A stretch of 64,000 bases of DNA, from the NCBI GenBank assembly GCA_033852165.1, contig JAWSUZ010000029.1, positions 13,642 to 77,641 of the forward strand. Direction: 5' to 3'. The notes beneath the pieces were generated by a model. It ran no database searches. It had not been told where the DNA came from and was given only the letters and a program-made list of their open reading frames with translations. Within the stretch, counting starts at the first letter, position 1; the number at the start of each line of letters is the position of its first letter. Below, in pieces: positions 26,046 through 34,760 of the stretch. Position numbers and translations under genes: made by a program. Source of the DNA: Agarilytica sp033852165 (GTDB taxonomy: Bacteria > Pseudomonadota > Gammaproteobacteria > Pseudomonadales > Cellvibrionaceae).

Positions 26046-28694
26046 TTATCCCCTCGATGTTCGCGATTTTAATTTTTCGATTTTTTCTTCTAGCGCTGCA
26101 ATATCTTGCAGTATCTCCCGTTCGGCTTCGGCAGCACTTTCTTCAAAACCGGTGACGATTTCCGCTCGGCCATTTTCCATTGAAGCAATCTGTGATTCGT
26201 ATTGCCTTCTTAATAGGGCTCGCTGCTCTGATAAGCGCGCCTGAGCAAGATCAATTTCATCTTGAACGTCTTGACGTGCGTTGGGGTCACTCAAGGCGTC
26301 CCGCTCTTCTTCCAAGGCTGAAATTTCTTGCTGGATACTGTTTTCCATTTCGGTTACGCGCTCTTCCATTTCAGTACGCAACGAATCGATTCTTTCGTCG
26401 AGGAGTGACAGACTCGCCTCCATTTCAGCGCGGAGTTGCTGACGCATATTTGATAAACCTGATCGCATCTCAGTAACCTGCTGCTCTAAAGGCTCGATAT
26501 AGTTTTCATTAATCTCATTTGCGGTTTCTTCAACGGCTAGCTCCGCGTTGTTATAAAACGTATCTGCGGTATCAACATAGCTGGCGTAATCACCACCGTA
26601 ATTATTCACAAATGAGGTAACCGCCCCTTCTATAATTTCAGCAAGCTGTTCTGTTAATTCTTCTTCCAAGGCTTCACCAAGCGCTTCCTCGCCTTCATTC
26701 ATTAATTGTGTTTGAATATTTTGCATGCCTCCCGATGTCAAACTTCCTGAGAGCGCTGAGCCCATGTACAAATCACTGCGTAGCCCGATATTCACTGGCC
26801 CAGAATTGATGCTATTTTGCGTGTCTTGGATTTGACCTTCGATTGTCGCAAGTTCTTGCCCTAGGAATTGAGCTTCATCCAGTGCATGATTGGCCAGTTG
26901 CAACTGGTTACTTACATTCGAACGCTCGGACTCACGCTCATGTAAAACCGCTTCTTGTTGTTCAATAACTGCCGCACTCTCTCCGGAAGATTGTAAAGAG
27001 CTGATATTAGATTCCAGAAACGCGATATCCTCGTTGTAAACAATCATTTGATCTTCTAAGCGCGTGACCTCAGCCGTGTAATTTGAAATTTCTGCAATTT
27101 CTTGCTCGGCATAACGCCCTAGCTCTTGTACCGACTGTAAGTCTTCGGCTTGTTGAGCCACGTAGCGTGTTAAGCCAGACACTGCCCCGCCTACAGAGCC
27201 CGACAACAAGCTGGGATCACGGATTACCCACGAGGCCATTTTTATTTCATTTGGGGTATCCACCAAACGCACATGCCAATAGGGATTAAATAAATTGCCG
27301 TACTCCTGTTTAACACTGCCATTGATACGAAGACGATACTCGTTACGATAGGTAGGACGTTCAAAATACAATTCACCGGTGCTGATAGCGGCCATCGATT
27401 CTGAAGCCGTTTCGTCACCCGCCCAAAAGATTCCACGACCAATACCTTTTTCACTAGCGGCACGATCAGGAGACACTTGCGACCCAATGCCTACTTTGGT
27501 AGACGTGCGGACATTGTTTTCGTCAATTTGAACCTCTACCCGTAAATTCATTCGTGGGTCACGATTTTCTTCGCTTAAATCAGCCATGTCGTAATACGCT
27601 TGGACACCGCTATAGTTACCAACATCAATTGCCTCACTGTTCGCTAGGCTCTCTGCATTTCTATTTTTATCAAAAAACCGACTGCAATCTGCGATATGGC
27701 CGCTATTGATAAGGTCTTGAACTGAAATTCCTAAGCTTTCTAGAGCAGCGACTTGTTGTGCTGTTAGCCCGCCATTTTCTTCGTTAGAACAACCCACGTC
27801 ATTGGGTGAATAGGCCGCTCCCCACGCCACGGGAATTTCAGTATGGCGCCAGCCGCAGCTCCAGCGACGACAACCCCAGGTTTCGGTATGAATAGACAGA
27901 GTGTCCTTCCCCTTCCACGCCCACTCTTGATCCTCTTCATCGTAAACCAGTTGCGTTTCGCCTTGTTTAACCAATTCAATTTTGGCAACTCCTAAATAGA
28001 ACTTGCCAAAATCCCAATTGCGCCCGCGTGTGAATTCATCCTTTGATCGGTTGATGACTTCAGCTTTACGATGCAAACCTTCTTTGTCGTCATAACGCTC
28101 GGTAAAGTTACTCCAGTCCAAGGCATTTTCGCCAAGTGACGCGATTGCATAAGCAGAATCGACATCGTAATTTTCGTTGTTCGCTTTCACCACTTCGCGC
28201 ACAAGTAAGGGGGTTATTGCGAAGGTGGCATAATACATAGCCTGCTGAGTTTGGGATAAAACAACGTTCACGCCATCGATAACAGGAATGGCGATATCGA
28301 CAACCATATTGGTAATATTGTTTATTTGCGTCATAGCATTATCGACCCCTTGGGTAAAAGGTCTAAAAGGCGGAAATAAACCAATAGTGTTATTCACATT
28401 TCGCGTGGCGATATTACCGTATTCTGTCCAAGCGTTAATGCTGACCAACTGAGCAATCGACACCTGGTTCGCAACCATTGCGCGATTGGTATAGGCTTGA
28501 AAATTTAGGGCCCGTGCTTGCCAAACCAATCCACTGTATGCCGCAGCATCAGCAGTATTAGATAGTTTTGTTTTTTCTGTAATTAATTGTCCTGAATTAA
28601 AAAGAACGAGCGTTAAGAGTCCGACAAAACCGATAAACACAATACCCAAAGGTAGTGCTTGCCCGATTTGTTTTTTATTCGTCATTAACTTCAT
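26046..28694 (-). CDS. TadG-like protein with long coiled coil
   Basis: 882 residues. The start QIGQALPLGIVFIGF is a TadG-type signal-anchor helix, followed by TADAAAYSGLVWQAR, the TadE/TadG-family N-terminal pattern. It lacks Glu+5, as TadG-like proteins do. The middle is a large periplasmic domain of unknown fold with a run of Trp/Cys. The last 330 residues (about 550-880) are a nearly continuous Glu/Gln-rich coiled coil. TadG is usually 300-500 residues, so this is a very long variant. It may form a periplasmic scaffold. Confidence 0.8.
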   Translation of the reverse strand: MKLMTNKKQIGQALPLGIVFIGFVGLLTLVLFNSGQLITEKTKLSNTADAAAYSGLVWQARALNFQAYTNRAMVANQVSIAQLVSINAWTEYGNIATRNVNNTIGLFPPFRPFTQGVDNAMTQINNITNMVVDIAIPVIDGVNVVLSQTQQAMYYATFAITPLLVREVVKANNENYDVDSAYAIASLGENALDWSNFTERYDDKEGLHRKAEVINRSKDEFTRGRNWDFGKFYLGVAKIELVKQGETQLVYDEEDQEWAWKGKDTLSIHTETWGCRRWSCGWRHTEIPVAWGAAYSPNDVGCSNEENGGLTAQQVAALESLGISVQDLINSGHIADCSRFFDKNRNAESLANSEAIDVGNYSGVQAYYDMADLSEENRDPRMNLRVEVQIDENNVRTSTKVGIGSQVSPDRAASEKGIGRGIFWAGDETASESMAAISTGELYFERPTYRNEYRLRINGSVKQEYGNLFNPYWHVRLVDTPNEIKMASWVIRDPSLLSGSVGGAVSGLTRYVAQQAEDLQSVQELGRYAEQEIAEISNYTAEVTRLEDQMIVYNEDIAFLESNISSLQSSGESAAVIEQQEAVLHERESERSNVSNQLQLANHALDEAQFLGQELATIEGQIQDTQNSINSGPVNIGLRSDLYMGSALSGSLTSGGMQNIQTQLMNEGEEALGEALEEELTEQLAEIIEGAVTSFVNNYGGDYASYVDTADTFYNNAELAVEETANEINENYIEPLEQQVTEMRSGLSNMRQQLRAEMEASLSLLDERIDSLRTEMEERVTEMENSIQQEISALEEERDALSDPNARQDVQDEIDLAQARLSEQRALLRRQYESQIASMENGRAEIVTGFEESAAEAEREILQDIAALEEKIEKLKSRTSRG

Positions 28695-28732
28695 TTATAA
28701 CGCCCCATTCAAAGTAAACATATTTTATTCAT

Positions 28733-28751
28733 GGCGCCTCGTTGAGGCGCC
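28733..28751. terminator. Strong stem-loop downstream of the Flp pilin gene
   Basis: A perfect 8-bp, GC-rich hairpin (GGCGCCTC, 3-base loop, GAGGCGCC) 11 bases past the pilin stop and upstream of the TadG-like gene. There is no T-run, so it more likely acts as an RNA stabiliser or leaky attenuator that raises pilin transcript over the rest of the operon. Confidence 0.6.
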
Positions 28752-28762
28752 CGACATTAAAC

Positions 28763-29065
28763 TTAGTTACCGCCAGCAGCTGTCTGACTATTTTGGTCAT
28801 AGTTACCCAAGGTCTTATGTGCCGCTGAAGATCTCGTCGCGTTACCTGCAAAGCCCTGGGCACGCAATCTCTCTGCTCCACCGCCGGCTGCACTACCGCT
28901 AAGCTCTTGAGCCATACCAGCAGCTTGATTCTGCATAACATCCCCAAAGTAACCAAAAGTACCAATTGCGGCGATTGCAATAACACCCACAATGATGATG
29001 TACTCCGTCATTCCTTGACCAAGTGAACGTTTTTTATTTAGGTTGTTTAAGTTTTTACGAATCAT
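28763..29065 (-). CDS. flp: Flp-type (type IVb) pilin
   Basis: 100 residues. A leader of 16 residues ends in Gly, then QGMTEYIIIVGVIAIAAI: Glu at +5 and Tyr at +6, the Flp class III prepilin signature with a long hydrophobic helix. The tail is Ala/Gly/Gln-rich and longer than short Flp pilins of 50-70 residues. ATG 29065 has GGAG nine bases upstream; an upstream extension of the open frame is not expected to be used. This is the major fibre subunit candidate. Confidence 0.9.
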   Translation of the reverse strand: MIRKNLNNLNKKRSLGQGMTEYIIIVGVIAIAAIGTFGYFGDVMQNQAAGMAQELSGSAAGGGAERLRAQGFAGNATRSSAAHKTLGNYDQNSQTAAGGN

Positions 29066-29183
29066 AATAAATACTCCGTTAATGGTAGATTTAGTACACT
29101 CCAAAGTTTGGCGTGTTTGACATACCTGAACACCAGGCAATTCTTTAGTAAACGCATTCGCGTTTTGTTTTAGGAACCAGAAC

Positions 29184-29945
29184 TTAATATTGCGTAAGTT
29201 CAGGGTTCCCCGTATATAATTCTTTTAGCGATACTTCTCGATACGACTCCGGCGGATAGAAAAACGCCTCAGTAAATGAGACTTCTTTTATGTTTTCAAG
29301 TTGAGACACATCGAGATTGCTATTTTTTTCTCTTGTCACGGTAAGCAATCGTTCACTGTAATATTGCTCTGTTTTAAAGCCATCAAAATCACATCGCCAC
29401 GCAAGAACAGAATCACCATTAAACTCACGCTTATCGATAGCCACTTTTTTTACGTTGGAATTTTCGGATAGCGGCCTGCACGGACGAGAAGCCATAACAC
29501 CGTTTGAAAACTTCTTGCTGTCCAGCTCATCTTCATTGGGTATTTTTGTATACACCCGGCGAACAGAATCCATAACCCAATTTTCATTAGCTTTGACATT
29601 ATGAATATAGATCCCAGGACGACCACGACCGTGCATACTTTCGGAATACATCTTTATGCCGTCGTTCGTCACAACAACTTTCACGGTCGACCTATTATTC
29701 ACATTCATCTCATTAAAACTAACCAAATCCGCTGAATATGAACGCCCCCTCACAACACCTTTTATGTTCTTTACCATGCCATCCTCAATAACCATTTCGG
29801 AAGGCGAAATAATCCCCCTATCAGTTTTTACTTTTTGTGAACCTTCTCCAGAAAACACATCACCGACAGAAAGTGCTGACAACATCAGCAAGGATGCAAC
29901 CGCTCGACATGCTATTGATTCGATATTGTTTTTTAACATCAACAT
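29184..29945 (-). CDS. Periplasmic hypothetical protein at the head of the Tad operon
   Basis: 253 residues with a signal peptide (about 1-32). The mature part is beta-rich, with VKVVVTNDGIKMYSE, IYIHNVKANENWVMD and TWRCDFDGF-like features that recall outer-membrane lipoprotein carrier or DUF4412-type folds; I cannot name a family with confidence. It is transcribed toward flp, 118 bases away, and is the first well-supported gene after the long promoter region. Confidence 0.75.
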   Translation of the reverse strand: MLMLKNNIESIACRAVASLLMLSALSVGDVFSGEGSQKVKTDRGIISPSEMVIEDGMVKNIKGVVRGRSYSADLVSFNEMNVNNRSTVKVVVTNDGIKMYSESMHGRGRPGIYIHNVKANENWVMDSVRRVYTKIPNEDELDSKKFSNGVMASRPCRPLSENSNVKKVAIDKREFNGDSVLAWRCDFDGFKTEQYYSERLLTVTREKNSNLDVSQLENIKEVSFTEAFFYPPESYREVSLKELYTGNPELTQY

Positions 29946-30065
29946 AACAATCTCTTATTCTTATTATGAAATTTAAGGCGAACGATGCCGCTTGAAACAA
30001 AGGCAGTTTCAAATAACTTAATATTCAGCTATCTAGTTGAGGCTACTATCTATCACCCCACAAAG

Positions 30066-30266
30066 TTACTTCGGCAAATGAACAGCCTCCATAGCAAACT
30101 TGTAAAACGCTACCGCACGTAAAACAAATACATTCTTTACAATATGAGTTACCAACAGAAAACTCGGTAACATTTGTTTATCCGGATAATAGTTCTTATT
30201 TAAAATAGATATCCAATAACAAACAAATACGAAATCAGAAACAATGTATATAACATTTGAATACAT
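30066..30266 (-). CDS. Doubtful small membrane protein
   Basis: A 66-codon minus-strand frame rich in Tyr, Val and Phe, with up to two hydrophobic segments (NVIYIVSDFVFVCYW and a second near residue 40). No clear ribosome site, and the base composition does not differ from the surrounding non-coding DNA. It could be a real small membrane protein upstream of the Tad operon or chance in AT-rich sequence. Confidence 0.25.
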   Translation of the reverse strand: MYSNVIYIVSDFVFVCYWISILNKNYYPDKQMLPSFLLVTHIVKNVFVLRAVAFYKFAMEAVHLPK

Positions 30267-30428
30267 TATTCTGGTAACGCCAAACCAGACTATTCGAATC
30301 AGTAATTATCGGTCAATTAAAAAATGTTGTTTTTTCAGACAAAAGGCAAGTTTGTGAACGGGTTCAACATTAAACCTTGAACAGGTCGTGATTTACCCAT
30401 TGACAAGCACATACAGGGAAATATAGAA

Positions 30429-30453
30429 ATTACAAAGCATTACAAGACATTAC
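30429..30453 (-). promoter_or_regulatory. Triple ATTAC boxes with 10-bp period
   Basis: Three ATTAC words at 30429, 30439 and 30449. On the strand of the Tad operon they read GTAAT-N5-GTAAT-N5-GTAAT. One helical turn of spacing places them on the same face of DNA, as for OmpR/CpxR-type response regulators. A further GTAAT lies at 30463 on the other strand. Confidence 0.55.
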
Positions 30454-30587
30454 GCCGTGACTGTAATAAAAAACTCAAAAACTTATATTGGCGGGAAGTG
30501 TGATTGTATCTTTAGAATAATATTAGACGACTAATTAATAAGAGACGTTAAACAAACAAAAACCCTCAATAATTAAATTCGATAAAT

Positions 30588-30602
30588 ATTACAAAGCATT
30601 AC
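30588..30602 (-). promoter_or_regulatory. Double ATTAC boxes, same 10-bp period
   Basis: Two ATTAC words at 30588 and 30598. The 15-base core ATTACAAAGCATTAC (30588-30602) repeats exactly the first two boxes of the cluster at 30429, about 160 bases away. Exact repetition of a 15-mer in a regulatory gap favours a real binding site. Confidence 0.55.
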
Positions 30603-30788
30603 AGAGTGGCGTCTATATAATTGAATAACGCCGCACCTCCATCAAACACCACACCTTGGTATGACGGCATACGACACCCCAAAACCGGGTAGACGATTAA
30701 TAGAATGTGCTGTGTTAAGATTTTTTAGTAGAGGTAAAACGCTTTATTCAAACGATTTTATTTTGGTTGTTTTTAAGAAGGATAAATT

Positions 30789-31187
30789 CTAAGAACGGGA
30801 TGAAGCCGCCGAATAAACCCAAAACTTATTGATAAAAAATGAAACAACGGGAATTGTTGAAACCACAACCGCAAGCGCGATGCGATGATGAAGGTCAAGC
30901 AAGGACGTTAAACTCAGCAATATAGCTTCGCTAGCCAGTAAAGTAGCCAGCGAAACAACAATAAAGCGACGAGCAATTATGGCGTTAATTTTTTTCTGGT
31001 AAGTGAAAACGCTGTGGCCAAATATTGAAACCGACACCGCCGCACAGTAGCCCATCACATTCGACAAAAAGACGCTTATGTTTGCGATATCCGTAAAACA
31101 TACCGCAACCACATAATGAACAAGCGTTGCTACCACCCCCACACAGCCAAAGGCAAAAACCTGCCGAATTAGCTCACGATTGAACAC
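30789..31187 (-). CDS. GtrA-like membrane protein
   Basis: 132 residues with four transmembrane helices and the GtrA pattern (FGCVGVVATLVHYVV at the start, then FFINKFWVY at the end). GtrA proteins help flip undecaprenyl-linked sugars for LPS or teichoic glycosylation. It starts 2 bases after the rluB stop and may be cotranscribed with it. No bactoprenol glucosyltransferase is next to it, so the substrate is unknown. Confidence 0.85.
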   Translation of the reverse strand: MFNRELIRQVFAFGCVGVVATLVHYVVAVCFTDIANISVFLSNVMGYCAAVSVSIFGHSVFTYQKKINAIIARRFIVVSLATLLASEAILLSLTSLLDLHHRIALAVVVSTIPVVSFFINKFWVYSAASSRS

Positions 31188-31189
31188 GC

Positions 31190-32080
31190 TTACTTTTTAC
31201 GATTTCGAATGGATGCTTTCTTAATCGTGCGTGAACGTAACTTATATTCATGCCGCTCTCGACGTTTTTTAAGTTGTGATGAAAAATTAGGTTTGGGCGG
31301 ACGAGGATAAGCGGCTGTATCACACAACTCCACAACCTCTTGATAGCTTAATTCAATCCACTGCCCCACACGTACGTGAGATGGAATAAAAATATTACCG
31401 TAACGTACACGCTTCAGACGACTCACCCGAACATCCTGAGACTCCCAAAGACGTCGCACTTCACGATTCTTGCCTTCCATAACCGCACAATAAAACCACG
31501 CATTACTGCCGCCGTCCGAACCCGGAACAACATCTGTAAATTTGGCCATGCCGTCTTCAAGCATTACGCCATCTTTAAGTCGCGCAATCATATCGTCATC
31601 AACAGCCCCCTGGACTCTAACCAAGTATTCCCTATCGATATTCGACGATGGATGCATCAGCTTGTTAGCCAATTCACCTTCATTGGTAAACAGCAGTAAG
31701 CCACTGGTATTAAAATCTAAACGCCCAACGGAAATCCAACGACCGCTCTTAAGTCGAGGTAGTTTTCCGTATACAGTTGGGCGCCCTTCCGGATCGATCC
31801 GACTGCATATTTCGCCTTCTGACTTGTTATAGAGTAGAACTCGCAAAGGCTGAGCTTCGCGCACCCCACGACCAAGCCGCTTGTCGTTATAATAAATAGA
31901 GTCTTCATCGCAGACGCGCTCACCAAGTGCCGCAATCTTGCCGTTAACCTTTACTTTCCCTGCAGAAATTGCGCGTTCCATTTCACGCCGCGACCCCAGC
32001 CCGGCTCTAGCAAGAACCTTTTGTAATTTTTCACCGGGGATGGGTGCTTGTTCTACTTCTTCGTTTTCTATCTCAGTCAT
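31190..32080 (-). CDS. rluB: 23S rRNA pseudouridine synthase RluB
   Basis: 296 residues. An S4 RNA-binding domain (about 15-75; LQKVLARAGLGSRREME) is followed by the RsuA/RluB-type catalytic domain with the Asp in SVGRLDFNTSGLLLF. It modifies 23S rRNA near position 2605. The gene starts at ATG 32080 and overlaps scpB by 8 bases; the open frame extends 56 codons further inside scpB without similarity. The basic Lys/Arg C-terminal tail is usual for RluB. Confidence 0.92.
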   Translation of the reverse strand: MTEIENEEVEQAPIPGEKLQKVLARAGLGSRREMERAISAGKVKVNGKIAALGERVCDEDSIYYNDKRLGRGVREAQPLRVLLYNKSEGEICSRIDPEGRPTVYGKLPRLKSGRWISVGRLDFNTSGLLLFTNEGELANKLMHPSSNIDREYLVRVQGAVDDDMIARLKDGVMLEDGMAKFTDVVPGSDGGSNAWFYCAVMEGKNREVRRLWESQDVRVSRLKRVRYGNIFIPSHVRVGQWIELSYQEVVELCDTAAYPRPPKPNFSSQLKKRRERHEYKLRSRTIKKASIRNRKK

Positions 32081-33458
32081 TGACAGGAGCTTCATCAGGT
32101 TGAGCAGTTTGCTCAAAGTTATCAGTTTCGTCGTGCGTTTTGTTATCGGAATTAGAGCCAGAGCTTTCGTCACATTCCGGTTTTTCCAGCTGTTCTTCGC
32201 CCTCTGGATCCAATCCATTATTTTCTGTCGGCGCCACTCCAGACTCATCTACAGATGAACTCTCAGGCTCCGGTGGTACAGAGTCTTGGAACAACGAAGC
32301 ATAGGAAGGTTTAGGGGCTTCGGCAGGAGTATTCAATTCGTCTTCAGCAATATCCGAGTCTTCAGCTATCGCAGAAGGTGAGGCAGAATCTAAATTCTGC
32401 TCCCCTAAACCAAAATCGCCAACATCGGGTTCAGACTCATCGAACAAAGATTCGACACTCTCTTCACCGAGAACCGAACCTGCAACATTGTCTTTAGTTT
32501 CAGAAGGAGAACTCTCCTTCTCTACACTTTTATCAATATCAGATGAAGGCTCATCAATCTCGGCTAAAGAAGCATCAGCTTGCTCTAGAGAATCATCAAT
32601 TTCCTCTTTTGAGGAGTCATCAACATTTAAAGAATCATCAACATTTTCTAGAGAGGTATCAATATTTTCTAGAGCGTCATCATTATCGTCCGAAGATTCA
32701 GTAGCGTCGGTCTCTGCACCCTCAGTATCACTTGAAGAATCGCTATCACCCTTTAACGATACTTCATCCCCCACAGGAGAATCATTCACACTCTCAGCTG
32801 AACCCACAGGTTCAGAATCGACATTTTCAACGTCACCAGCAGGCTTAGAGGATACAGCTTCACCCTCCCCAGCTTTACCTTCTGCAGCTGAATCCCCCTC
32901 GAACTCCAAAGCCTGATTCAAGCTTTCGATATCCTTAAGATCACTCAAAATAGGTAATTCATCCAAGCTTTTTAAATTAAAATAATCCAAGAATGCTCGT
33001 GTAGTCGCATATAAGGCAGGACGACCAGGAACATCACGATGCCCCACGACCTTGACCCAATCACGCTCGGTGAGGGTTTTAATAATATGAGAGCTAACGG
33101 CTACACCGCGCACCTCTTCAATATCACCACGGGTTAGCGGTTGGCGATAAGCAACCAAAGACAAAGTTTCAAGCAAAGCTCGCGAGTACTTTTGTGGCTT
33201 TTCATCCCACAAGCGATTTACCCACTGCGAAAGTTCCTCATTGACCTTAAAACGCCAACCACTTGCCACTTCTATAAGGCTAAAGCCACGCCCCTCACAG
33301 CTTTCGCTGATTTGTTGAACTACTTCAAGAATCGTCTCTTTCTCTGGTACGCCTTCATCAACAAAGAGCGACTGGATTTTTTGAATCGACAAGGCCTCGC
33401 CCGCAGCGAGAATGGCACCTTCAATAATTTTTTTAAGCTGTACGTTTTCTTCAGTCAT
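32073..33458 (-). CDS. scpB: Condensin subunit ScpB with long acidic tail
   Basis: 461 residues, more than twice the normal 180-220. Residues 1-190 are the ScpB winged-helix pair: IEGAILAAGEALSIQKI, SRALLETLSLVAYRQPLT and VVGHRDVPGRPALYATT. From about 190 to the end it is a low-complexity acidic tail of Asp, Glu and Ser with repeated ENVDDSL-like units. ScpB bridges ScpA and SMC in chromosome condensation. It forms the usual scpA-scpB-rluB string. The tail is intact, with no frameshift. Confidence 0.92.
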   Translation of the reverse strand: MTEENVQLKKIIEGAILAAGEALSIQKIQSLFVDEGVPEKETILEVVQQISESCEGRGFSLIEVASGWRFKVNEELSQWVNRLWDEKPQKYSRALLETLSLVAYRQPLTRGDIEEVRGVAVSSHIIKTLTERDWVKVVGHRDVPGRPALYATTRAFLDYFNLKSLDELPILSDLKDIESLNQALEFEGDSAAEGKAGEGEAVSSKPAGDVENVDSEPVGSAESVNDSPVGDEVSLKGDSDSSSDTEGAETDATESSDDNDDALENIDTSLENVDDSLNVDDSSKEEIDDSLEQADASLAEIDEPSSDIDKSVEKESSPSETKDNVAGSVLGEESVESLFDESEPDVGDFGLGEQNLDSASPSAIAEDSDIAEDELNTPAEAPKPSYASLFQDSVPPEPESSSVDESGVAPTENNGLDPEGEEQLEKPECDESSGSNSDNKTHDETDNFEQTAQPDEAPVND

Positions 33459-33482
33459 AAGTAATACGGGTTTATCAATCGG

Positions 33483-34649
33483 TTATTGAGATCGCGACTT
33501 CACATGTATTGGGCCAAAAGACTCCGTTTGCACAATTTCTACTAATGCTTCTTTAATCAATTCCATCACAGCTAAGAAGGTGACAACCACGCCAAGACGC
33601 CCTTCTTGAACAGTAAACAGGCTCACAAATGGTACAAATTGCTGATCTCGCAGCCTGTCTAACACTTGAGCCATGCGCTCTCGTGTCGACAATCGTTCTT
33701 TAGCAATATTGTGGCTCATGAACATATCCGCTCGGCGAAATACTTCCGATAAAACCAAAAGCAGCTCTTTCATCTCCACGTCGGGGTCAGGGCGCGTTAA
33801 ATTTCTGTCTGGCGCTATAGCTTTGGCCGTATGCGTGTCTCGATGCTGCCTAGGCAGCTCGTCAAAATCTTCCGCGGCTTGCTTAAAGCGCTCATATTCT
33901 TGGAGGCGACGAATTAATTGTGCTCGAGGATCTTCCTCTTCCTCTTCCGCCTCTTCTGAACGCGGCAACAGCATGCGAGATTTGATCTCGGCCAGCATCG
34001 CAGCCATAACAAGGTACTCTGCCGCCAACTCAAAATTGACGGTCTTCATAATCTCGACATAGCCAACGTATTGGCGCGTTATTTCAGACACATCGATTTC
34101 TAAGATATCGAGATTTTGACGACGAATGAGGTAAAGCAGTAAATCTAGCGGGCCCTCAAATGCTTCTAGAATCACTTCCAAAGCATCGGGGGGAATGTAC
34201 AAATCTTTCGGCATTTGGGTGACGGCCTCACCCTGAACTATCGCAAAAGGCATCTCCGATTGGGCGGGAGGTTTTGACCTTGTATTTTGCCCTTCAGCTT
34301 TGTCTCCTGCAGTATTTGGCGGCGTGTCTTTTGAGGCTGCTCTTGAAGTGGTTTTTGATTCGGCTAATTCAGCCTCTGACAGGTCTTCAGGTGAGACTGC
34401 TGGGGATTCTTTGTCAGAATCACTACAAAGTTCTTTAGAGTTATCATCGGTGTTGGTGCCAACACTTGAGTCTTCAACGACAACGGCATCCATCTGAGGA
34501 GTTGTGGCGGGATCAACATTAGATTCGTCTTGGCTTTCGACATCGTCGGCATCATGTGGAGCCGACAGAACCTCAGGTTCAGTACCAGTCAATTGATCGC
34601 ACCTCTTTCTAGCAATGGCTTCGGGGCCTCTCGGCCGTGAATCAGCCAT
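33483..34649 (-). CDS. scpA: Condensin kleisin subunit ScpA with acidic N-terminus
   Basis: About 388 residues. The kleisin core (about 155-388) is clear: EAFEGPLDLLLYLIRRQNLDI, RLQEYERFKQAA and the C-terminal winged helix with VTFLAVMELIKEAL. Before it lies a low-complexity extension rich in D/E/S/T of about 140 residues, not usual for ScpA (about 250-290). ATG 34649 chosen; a TTG 14 codons upstream is possible. Kleisin partner of SMC. Confidence 0.9.
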   Translation of the reverse strand: MADSRPRGPEAIARKRCDQLTGTEPEVLSAPHDADDVESQDESNVDPATTPQMDAVVVEDSSVGTNTDDNSKELCSDSDKESPAVSPEDLSEAELAESKTTSRAASKDTPPNTAGDKAEGQNTRSKPPAQSEMPFAIVQGEAVTQMPKDLYIPPDALEVILEAFEGPLDLLLYLIRRQNLDILEIDVSEITRQYVGYVEIMKTVNFELAAEYLVMAAMLAEIKSRMLLPRSEEAEEEEEDPRAQLIRRLQEYERFKQAAEDFDELPRQHRDTHTAKAIAPDRNLTRPDPDVEMKELLLVLSEVFRRADMFMSHNIAKERLSTRERMAQVLDRLRDQQFVPFVSLFTVQEGRLGVVVTFLAVMELIKEALVEIVQTESFGPIHVKSRSQ

Positions 34650-34760
34650 TATAACGAGAGAAGAGCCCGTTCGGCTACGATTGCTTATCAAAAAGACGAA
34701 TAAAGAGAGGGGAAGGTCAATTAATGCCCGCCTGCAAACATGATCCTCGCGAGAGTGAAT

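Larger units (their letters stand above)
29946..30788. promoter_or_regulatory. Long upstream region of the Tad operon
   Basis: 843 AT-rich bases between the gtrA-like gene and the Tad operon. It contains two clusters of phased ATTAC boxes (separate entries) and one doubtful small frame. I expect the main Tad promoter here, reading leftward; I could not fix a -10/-35 pair or a sigma-54 box. Confidence 0.55.

Noticed and set aside
30301..30788. A sigma-54 or consensus sigma-70 promoter for the Tad operon
   Set aside because: No clear -24/-12 or -35/-10 pair could be defined by eye.
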